NCBI GenBank assembly: GCA_019137255.1
Contig: WPDH01000004.1
Span: forward strand, 372,001 to 436,000
Source: Corinectria fuckeliana
Lineage: Eukaryota; Ascomycota; Sordariomycetes; Hypocreales; Nectriaceae
Direction of reading: 5' to 3'
Length of the DNA: 64,000 nucleotides
Shown here: positions 55,991 through 64,000 of the stretch, piece by piece
How positions within the stretch are numbered: the stretch's first letter is position 1
How the letters are laid out: every line of letters starts with the position of its first letter
Translations under genes and position numbers: made by a program
Notes under the pieces: generated by a model
Database searches by the model: none
What the model was told of the DNA's origin: nothing
What the model saw: the letters and a program-made list of their open reading frames with translations, nothing else

Positions 55991-56856
55991 AGGGCATACA
56001 ATCTATTGTATACTATTCTCGTGTCACAACAGCGCCACATCTATCTCATCTACACCTTTAGTGATGAACGTGTAGTCATGGGATGATAGCTGTATTTTAA
56101 AGAGAAATCTGTGTGATCTAGAAAGACTGAGCGGCATATCATTAGCGTCGCGCCCACGATCTACGGCAAGCTGGTCACGAATAAAACGACGAAACTCTCG
56201 TCAGTGGATGCGTATGCTCCTGTGATCGAGGATGCTGGTGCAACTCTCGTCTGTAGGGCCGCCGAACGCTAGGTCATGGAGGTATTTGTGAGTGTAGTAT
56301 GGCCTACATTGTATTCTGCCGTATTTTCTGAGTCTGCTGTTGTTATGCTGCGTCGCGTTGTTTATGTTGCCCGGCCGAGCTCGCATCGTCTGGCACGGTC
56401 GCCTCTGCGCTGTGGCGGCCGGATCGGTTTGGTGTTGGGGAAGGGCTGCTGTCGTTGCGGTCATCAACATCGTCGTCGTCGTCGTTGTCATCGCCATGTC
56501 GCCGCGCCGTATCCGATGGCACGCAGCGGGAGCGTGTCCGAGTCGGCGAGCGTTTGAAGCCCTTCCAACGCTGCGGCTTTTAGGGCGTCGCAAGGATGTT
56601 CCTGAGCATATCCTCATCTTCCACCACCCATGTGTCGAGACTTTGCGCCGCGTCATACTATCTGAGAGGCGGAGGTTCCGCCCGTATGGCCTAGAGGATA
56701 ATCGCTCTTGTCTCTCATAAGCGGAAGACAGAAAGACCATCGTACTGAGCGGGGACCTTGAAGGAACGAGGCTCCCAAGTCCCACCTTCAGCCCGGTTGA
56801 GATCGCTGGGAGTCCAAGCGCAAGGTCGCCGCCAACTTTCCTAGCATAGGCTGCAT
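55991..56856. other. Intergenic, low-complexity
   Basis: Contains a CGT/GTC trinucleotide run (56470-56490). Long frames on both strands are products of this composition and show no domain. Confidence 0.45.
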
Positions 56857-57260
56857 GAGCCCTCGCGAATCATTTCTATTTCAGGCTCGTCGGGTGAGAT
56901 GTCAAAGTTCCCATCACACTTACTGCAGCTAGCTGTCTTTGCACCTGGTCTAGGTGTAGAACTCTTGAAAAAGGCTGAAGGGGGCATTGCCCCGACGACC
57001 ACTGTTGGCCGTGTACTCTGTGTTGCCTTAAAGAGTTCGCGAAGGTTGTAGGTAAATGAGACGTAAGTGAGCAGATCAACCACAACCCCTAAAACCGTAG
57101 AGAAGGAAATGCTTTGTTGAGATGGTTGTATTTCACTTCCTAGATATTTGGGCGAAAGGTCTTTTGTAGATACTGCAGGGGGCCTCGATAGTGCCTGTTG
57201 TGGAGAAATTGGAGTATCATTGTTGTTCTGAGTACCAGAAGTCGTCTATTTCTTGTTGCC
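56857..57260 (-). pseudogene. Possible gene relic with cysteine-bearing C-terminus
   Basis: About 135 open codons read on the minus strand: a Ser/Pro-rich part (NDTPISPQQALSRPPAVSTK), a hydrophobic stretch (STVLGVVVDLLTYVSFTYNL), then CSKCDGNFDISPD and EGSCSLC at the end. No in-frame ATG exists and a TAG bounds it near 57250. It could be the last exon of an unrecognised gene or a decayed repeat protein. I do not recognise it. Confidence 0.35.
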
Positions 57261-58840
57261 TCTCGAAAGTTGCTTCTTCCTGACAACCTTGGACCTTGGA
57301 CCAAAGTTATTCATTCGACATTGGTGTCAATATCTATAATAAAGTTAGTACAATGTTAATACTATACACCTACGTGAGTGTGTATGATAGAGGTGGGATA
57401 AATATACCGGCAGGCGAGATGCGAGGGACAGTAGACGCAGCAGCAGCAGCAAGAGGAGAGTGGCAAAAGCGCACCATTCCATTCCCCAGACTGTTGGCTA
57501 CCTCTCACTCCGAGAAACACTCCCATGTAGGACGTGACGGTGTGTGTAGGACCACCAGACCACATTATACTACTGCTAACGTTACATATCAAACGAGCGT
57601 TGCACAGTGGAGGTCCCTTTGTGTCGTACTGCGTCGCTACGAACATGATATCGTTTGTGTTGCACTGGGAGGTCGTGGAAGAAAATGATAATCATCCTTG
57701 ACTGTGAACCTGATGATCTGGTTAACGACTCTGGTGATGTTAAAGGTGGTTTGAACATCAGTGTTCGTAAGCGATAGCTATGAGTTTATTCCTTACGTGC
57801 CTATCTCCCAGATGACGGCAATGGTCTCACTGAATGATCTGACAAAGGTGATAAATTACAAGCTTACTTTTTAATGCTAAATTATCGTTTTGAGAGATCT
57901 TTGACAGGGTCGAGTGATGCTGCTCTGCAGGGTATGTCAAGTCCCGAGAAACTGTCGATCTTTTATGTCGATTCTTTCTTCACCAATCTACGGATGCTGA
58001 TATGCATGATATTCGGTAACGCACAAGCCGGCCCGCATTCCGGAACGGAAATTTCCTGGACCGTCGGCGACTTCCAGATCTGTAGCTCATTTAACAATTG
58101 CCCGTTGTTCCTCGGACTCGACAAGACTGCGCCTCCCCCTGCTCCCTTTCTTCGATCTCTGCTTTCCAACTAGCGCGACCGTTAATCGTTGCACTAGGGC
58201 CAATGGGCTCGACCTTGGTTCGTTGGTGAGTTCATGATTTTCAGATTTTCCGGCCTAGCAGCCAACGGGGCTAGAGGCAACTGTCGGTCCCATCGCTAAG
58301 AGCCCTCGTCTAGACACATGGGGAAATCGCCGGGCCTGGAAACGACAAGGATGACGATCCTCTCGCTACATAGTGAGTTAGTTGTCTAGTTGGTTGATGC
58401 TCACCTGCAGGGTTCGGGTGAGCGTCCGACTCTTGGTGACCCAACTGCCCCTTCGGCTCGCCGGCCATCAGACGACAGGTGAGACTCTAGCTCGCCGCCC
58501 TCGACTTCATTGGACGCCAAAAAAGGAGATTGCGTTAATAAGGCTGCCCTTCCCTGCCTGGACCTGCATTACTTTGGGACTAGAGGCACAAACCATTGAT
58601 CCACGGGTGGGCCTCGTCCGCGGCCGAGTCGCTCCGATCACCAATCCATCGTCAGGAACACATGCCAGCCTTACGAGCAACTGAGTCAGGGATGGCGCTG
58701 GTGCGGCTTGGGCTCAACGCCCTTTAAATGTTGGCAGCTGCTACATAGTACCCTTCCTTCCGCCAGCCTACCGCCGCCACGCTCCCTCACCTCCAAACCT
58801 CTCACGCCCGTTTCCACAACACGTCTGATTCTCATCCAAG
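57261..58840. other. Intergenic, chitinase promoter side
   Basis: Includes a GCA microsatellite (57437-57451). No supported gene. Confidence 0.5.
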
Positions 58841-61713
58841 ATGGGGTCTGGAAGTGTTCGTCCGTCGCTCTCTCGGGTTCTCCTTGCTTTGCTTTCTTCC
58901 GTCTCGCTCTCTTCTTCCGCTGGAGTTGCCCCGACCAACCCCGAGGACTCCGTCTCAAACCCCTTGACCACCGAAGGCTGCCCTCAGCTCTGCCGGGATG
59001 TTGGGTCCGATCCGACCAAATGGACCGAGCTGCACAGCTGGGGCGAGCTCACTGGGTGCTCGCAACCGCTTCTATTCAGCTTGAACATCCAGAACCCCGC
59101 CAGCGAGTTCGCAACCATGCAGACCTGCGCCAAGCCTGCCGGCTCATCGACCAAGACGCGCAGGGACGAAGCCAGCCCTGTCGAGCCACGAGCCGCCGAA
59201 GGCTCCGTGTTGATCGAAGATAACTGCGGTGCTGACAAGGCCACAATCAAGCTCTCGAACTCGATCGGTCCTGCGGGGGCTCTCAAGGGAGGCAGCGATG
59301 TTGCTGCTGGTGCGCAGATCCTTGCTCAGTATCTGGCGAATGGGGCTTCTTGCGGACCTACCATCATGTTTGCCAAGTCTGGCGCGTCAGTCGTCGGTGT
59401 TTACGTCGGTGCTGAAGTCCAGAAGTCCAGTGCTTCAAGCTTCATTACCCAGTCAGGGTGAGTGTTGGTGTTGCTTACTTGCGGAAAGCCCTCTAACGTA
59501 CCTGTGTTAGTTCGTATTTCTCTCCGACATCTAGTTCCCAGGTGATGCTCCGCGTATACGGAGAGAAGCTTGTCCAATAACCTCGACGGCTAGTTGTAAA
59601 CTATGTAGTCGCAACTAACTAACAACTCTCGCAGTTGACCGCTTGAACAAGGGCGTTCAGGTTCTCCAAGTATGCGACCCCAACGACAAGAAGACGCAGA
59701 CTGTCGGCCTCTTCGCAGTCGGAGCCGTCAAGGACTTGCCCAAGGCTCAAAAAGCCGTCAAGGCATGGTCGGATGGCGGCTGCATCACCATCGAAGGCCA
59801 GGCATCGAAGGAAGATGTGAACCTCGGCGTTCTCGTTGCCCCCAAGGTTGAGAAGCGCGGCGTTGAGCTGCGGTCGAGGTTCCATGGCCATCACGGCCAT
59901 CTCGAGGCCCGAGCCGACTGCAAGACCATCCAGGTCAAGTCCGGCGACAGCTGCGCCTCTCTCGCGACGCGATGCGGCGTCACCACCGCCAACTTCAACA
60001 AGTACAACCCTGGCACCAACTTCTGCTCCAAGCTCGTCGTCAACCAGTACGTGTGCTGCAGCACCGGGACGCTCCCCGACAGGACGCCCCAGCCTCAAAA
60101 GGACGGAACTTGTTACATCTACGCCATCAAGTCTGGCGATTCCTGCTATACCATTGCCCAAGCCAACAGCATCACCGAAAACTACATCAGAGACGTCAAC
60201 AAGCTCACGTGGGGCTGGGCGGGCTGCTATCGCCTCGAGATCGGGCAGCGCATCTGCTTGAGCAAGGGAAAGGCGCCCATGCCCAAGGCCATCACGGGAG
60301 CCGTGTGCGGGCCTCAGAAGCCGGGAACGGGCAAGCCGACCAGTGCCAAGAACGGCTGGGATCTCGTCAACTTGAACCCTTGTCCCCTAAATGCCTGCTG
60401 CTCTGGCTTTGGCTTCTGCGGCATCACGGGCGAGTTCTGCACCAACACAACTGCCACGGGCGGCGCGCCAGGGACTTACAAAGCCGGCACTGCTGGCTGC
60501 ATTCAGAACTGCGGCAACAACATCACCGGCAACACGGCGAAGCCCGCCAAGTTCCTCAGCGTGGGATACTTCCAGGGCTACAACCTCGGCCGGCCGTGTC
60601 TGACCATGGACGTGTCGAATCTAACGCTGCTCAAGGACACGTACACGCACATGCATTTCGCCTTTGCTTCGCTGACAACGGGGTTCAGCGTCACTCTAGG
60701 CGACCAGGGCGCGCAGTTCAAGAAGTTTGCAGCCATGGAGGCGTCCTGGAAGAAGATCCTCTCGTTTGGCGGCTGGGCCGATTCCACCGACGCCGCCACC
60801 TTCCAGCGATACCGAGACGCGGTGAAGGCGGCGAACCGAGAGAAGTTTGCTACCAACGTGGTGACGTTCCTCAACAAGTACAAGCTCGACGGCGTCGACT
60901 TCGACTGGGAGTACCCGGGCTCGACGGCCGCGGCCGGATCGTCGGATTCGAGTGACGATGCTGCCAACTACCTCGCGTTCTTGACCCTGATGAGGAAGAA
61001 GCTCGGCACCGGTGGCAAGACAATGTCAGCTGCGCTGCCTGCGGCCTACTGGTACCTCAAGCCGTTCCCCGTGGACAAGATGGCGCCGCAGCTCGACTAT
61101 CTCGTCTACATGACATACGATCTCCACGGCCAATGGGGTACGTCCACCACGCTACGTGCCTGTCCAAGATGCAACTATGCTAACTCTGACGGCAGACTAC
61201 GGCAACCAGTACGCCAGCCCCGCCTGTCCAACCGGCAACTGCCTGCGGTCCCACGTCAACAAGACGGAGACCATCGACGCCCTGGCCATGATCACCAAGG
61301 CCGGCGTGCCCGCCGCCAAGGTGGTCGTGGGCGTGTCCAGCTACGGCCGCAGCTTCCGGATGCAGGACCCGACGTGCACGGGGCCGCTGTGCAAGTTCAC
61401 CGGCAGCTTCAATACGTCGCTGGCCGAGCCGGGCCTCTGCACCGGCAGCGCGGGCTACCTGGCCAACGCGGAGATCAACAAGATCGTCGCCGACGCCAAG
61501 GCCGGCAAGACGGGCGTCTCGGCTACGACCCGGTACGACAAGGCATCGGACTCGGACATTGTGACGTTTGGGACGCTGGGCAACGGCCAGACGGACTGGG
61601 TTGCTTACATGAGCGACAGCACGAAGAAGAGTCGGAAAACGTGGGCGCAAGGCCTGAATTTTGGTGGAACTATTGACTGGGCTGTTGATCTTCAAGTGTT
61701 TTATAACACGTAG
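58841..61713 (+). CDS. Modular GH18 chitinase with LysM and chitin-binding domains
   Basis: Secreted chitinase of the fungal subgroup that combines LysM, hevein-like and GH18 domains. Exon 1 (58841-59457) has a signal peptide (VLLALLSSVSLSSSAGV) and an N-terminal region with CPQLC...WTELHSW. The core exon (59635-61137) holds two LysM domains (VKSGDSCASLATRCGV; IKSGDSCYTIAQANSI), a chitin-binding type-1 domain (CCSGFGFCGITGEFC) and GH18 with FLSVGYFQGYN, ILSFGGWADS and LDGVDFDWEYPG (catalytic Glu). The last exon (61196-61713) finishes the barrel with DYGNQY, VVVGVSSYGRSF and GTIDWAVDLQVF. The linkage of exons 1 and 2 is not settled: a short exon around 59511-59533 with a weak donor restores phase. 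The protein ends soon after the barrel, without the long C-terminal extension usual in this subgroup. Confidence 0.88.
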
Positions 61714-62949
61714 TACATAAGAGAAGCGTCGCATTTACATACATACTATCCAAGACCCGGGTCTTGATGCAAATCCAGCCCGAAGAATAGACTACGGAGC
61801 AGGAATCGTCAAGAGGTTGATCACTCGTGTCGAGTCTGCCAATGGTGATTACTATCCAGAAATTCCTGCAACCAACTTCAGAAACAGAGTCTCTACTGGG
61901 TGTGCAGGCCGTGTAATTGCCTACCAATTGCTTGTTCTCTCCCAGGAGCAGTGTTGTATTAACAGGGAATTATAATCCTTGGATGACATCAGTCTTTCAC
62001 GACCAACCCATCTTTGCAGAATGATGTGATTCAAGCTGTAGCTCGGATTGGTTGCTTCCAAATGCGGAGGGTACTCCCGATCACCAACCTTGCAACGAGT
62101 CCTTCACATTGCTACCATCTACGTACAGTACATGCGGAGTACAGTGCCATGAAATTGAGGCACATCTCCCAATAGAAGCTATTCCCACACCACCACCTCC
62201 AGCAGGGCCCGAGCTGTGCAGAGCTGTTCGACCGCTGTTCCCGGAGGCTGTGATGATAAGTCTACCTGCCTGCTCACAGCCTGCAGGGAGAGTGCCCACT
62301 GTGATGATAAGTCTACGATGAGAAATCAGGTTTCCGCGCTAAACACATCTGTACACATCGCCGGCGTCGTTAGTCAGCCGTCTTCTGTCGTACCTCGGCA
62401 AAGGTGGAGTTTGCGTCGACAATAGCGCCGAGGAGCACGGCGATGTTCCCAAGCGTGGCAAGCGAACCACGCGATTCCGCCACGAACCGTTTCTTTCGTC
62501 TTCCAGCTCGAGCCAAGTTTTCGTGGTTGATTATCAATGCTGCTGCATTGGGCCTCGGCATCTATAAGTAGTTCTAAGTACTAGATTAACTGCTTACTCT
62601 AGAAGCTAAGCTGTCTGGTTTAGTCTAGATTGGGCCATGTACCTAGTCTACGGCCTCTCGGTTCTCAGTCCACACTCTCTCACCACACTGTGCTTGAGCC
62701 TCGTTCCACTGCGTCCGCAGTGCACTGCATTCACTAGCTGGCACGGGCGTCTCGGGTTGTCTCTGTATCCGTATCAACAAGCAATGACGTTATTGTGTTC
62801 AGTGGATCGCCATTCCTCGCCTCCCCCGCATGAAACATACTGTCCGTCCCACTTCTCCCAATTCCTGCTTTCCATATAAACTGCGATAGTCCTGTTCTCG
62901 GGAAATCAATCTACCACTCTCAACTCGTTTACAGTCGCTCACATTCATC
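61714..62949. other. Intergenic, no gene seen
   Basis: Contains an 18-nt direct repeat CTGTGATGATAAGTCTAC near 62248 and 62299. Only short frames. Confidence 0.5.
62875..62880 (+). promoter_or_regulatory. TATA box of the right-edge reductase
   Basis: TATAAA 70 nt before the ATG at 62950. Confidence 0.5.
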
Positions 62950-64000
62950 ATGACTGCCAACAAGACGCTCATCTTCAAGAAGATCCCTACCGGCCTGCCG
63001 GTGGCCGGCGAACACCTCACTGTCGAGGACCGACCCATTGATCTCGATCAGGCCCCTCCCCAGGGCGGCCTCGTGGTGGAGGTCATCAACGCCTCCTTCG
63101 ACCCGTATCTGCGCGGCAAGATGCGTGATGCCTCCATCCAGTCATACTCGCCAGCTTTCGACCTGGGGGGCCCCATCACAAGCGGCACCATCAGCAAAGT
63201 CCTAAAGTCCGACGCCTCGGGCTTCAAGGAGGGCGATCTCGTCGTCACCTACGTCCCCATTGCGGAGTACGCCCGCGTACCCAAGGAAGTGCTGGCGATG
63301 ACCAGGAAGATTGAGAACCCCCACAACCTGGACCTCGGTCTGTTCCTGGGAGCCCTGGGAATGCCAGGGCTCACGGCATGGTCCGGACTTCACAAGATCG
63401 GAAAGCCCAAGAAGGGCGAGACCCTCTTCGTCAGCTCCGCGGCGGGTGCCGTTGGCCAGGTCGTCGGACAGGTTGCTAAGCGCGAGGGCCTGACCGTCAT
63501 CGGTTCAGTCGGATCCGACGAGAAGCTCGACTTCATCACCAAGGAGCTGGGCTTCGATGGCGGATTCAACTACAAGAAGGAGAAGCCTAGCGATGCGCTG
63601 CCTCGTCTAGCACCCGATGGAATCGACATCTACTTCGAAAACGTCGGCGGCGACCACCTCGACGCAGCCCTGGCCAACATGAAGGTCAACGGAAGAATCC
63701 CCGTCTGCGGCATGGTAAGTGCTTTATTCCCCGCTGTCCTTGACCTACACTGACGCCGGCCTCGCCTAGATTGATGTCTACAACACGCCCCTCGCAGAGC
63801 AAAAGGGCACCAAGGGCCTGTCTCAGGTTCTTACGAAGCAGCTTACCCTCCAAGGTTTCATAGTTGGAAAGCCCGGCTACGGCCCGGACTACGCCAAGGA
63901 GCACCAGGAAAAGATGCAGAAGTGGCTTGCCGACGGCAGTGTGAAGGCGAAGCTGCATGTAACTGAGGGGATTGACAACGCCGCCGAGGGTCTCATTGGC
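62950..64000 (+). CDS. NADP-dependent alkenal/prostaglandin-reductase-like oxidoreductase (3' end outside window)
   Basis: Medium-chain reductase of the leukotriene-B4-dehydrogenase/curcumin-reductase group, which reduces the double bond of alpha,beta-unsaturated carbonyls with NADPH. Exon 1 is 62950-63714 and exon 2 starts at 63770 after a 55-nt GT-AG intron. Motifs: NASFDPYLRGKMRD, GMPGLTAWSGLHKIGKPK, the Rossmann segment SSAAGAVGQVVGQVAK, GFNYKKEK, DIYFENVGG and NGRIPVCGM. It lacks zinc-ligand cysteines. About 330 residues are present; the usual length is near 345, so only the last strand is missing. A detoxifying role beside degradative genes is possible. Confidence 0.93.

Noticed and set aside
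56201..56785. A 194-codon minus-strand frame with poly-Thr
   Set aside because: Driven by a CGT trinucleotide run; both strands are open there for the same compositional reason.
56680..56830. tRNA-like GGCCTAGAGGATAA segment
   Set aside because: No pairing arms or T-loop in the right places; not a tRNA.
59972..60955. A 327-codon frame overlapping the chitinase
   Set aside because: Same strand, other frame of the GC-rich chitinase exon; it lacks any domain, while the overlapped frame has LysM and GH18 motifs.
1..64000. CRISPR arrays, bacterial operons, rRNA genes
   Set aside because: None seen; spliced genes show a eukaryotic genome and no regularly spaced repeats occur.

Overview
The window reads as accessory chromosome sequence from a filamentous ascomycete, most likely a sordariomycete. 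Genes are broken by short GT-AG introns of about 50-75 nt. Zn2Cys6 regulators are abundant, the genes encode secreted plant- and fungal-wall hydrolases, and at least one decayed gene carries a run of CAA/CAG-to-TAA/TAG-type stops, as expected from repeat-induced point mutation (RIP). The species cannot be named from the sequence.

Layout. 0-7 kb: a GH3 beta-glucosidase running off the left edge, a decayed Zn2Cys6 regulator with five in-frame stops, and a decayed TauD/TfdA-type dioxygenase. 7.5-20.4 kb: five co-oriented minus-strand genes: an amino-acid permease, a dual C2H2/Zn2Cys6 regulator, a cytochrome P450, an aldehyde dehydrogenase and a vanillyl-alcohol-oxidase-type flavoenzyme. The last shares a divergent promoter region with a zinc alcohol dehydrogenase. 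23.3-26.9 kb: a sterol-methyltransferase-like enzyme and a serine carboxypeptidase. 27-30 kb holds no recognisable gene. 30-38.7 kb: a secreted carboxylesterase, an orphan protein, a Zn2Cys6 regulator and a small PL3 pectate lyase. 40.5-41.9 kb: a multi-pass membrane protein of unknown role. 43.9-47.6 kb: a Zn2Cys6 regulator beside a GH13 alpha-glucosidase whose frame is interrupted by one TGA. 48.8-50.5 kb: a decayed AGC-kinase/ankyrin gene. 50.9-51.8 kb: a GLEYA-type secreted adhesin. 52-55 kb: a short Zn2Cys6 regulator divergent from a medium-chain reductase. 55.5-57.3 kb: gene relics. 58.8-61.7 kb: a modular LysM/chitin-binding GH18 chitinase. 62.9 kb to the end: a prostaglandin-reductase-like oxidoreductase, cut by the right edge.

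How the genes may work together. The VAO-type oxidase, alcohol dehydrogenase, aldehyde dehydrogenase and P450 form a plausible path for oxidising phenolic alcohols or lignin-derived aromatics, with the dual-finger regulator and permease embedded in the same block. The alpha-glucosidase and its neighbouring regulator look like a maltose/alpha-glucan unit that may be inactive. The secreted esterase, pectate lyase, beta-glucosidase, chitinase, carboxypeptidase and adhesin suit a saprotroph or plant/fungus-associated lifestyle. All functions are inferred from motifs read by eye; no database search was run.
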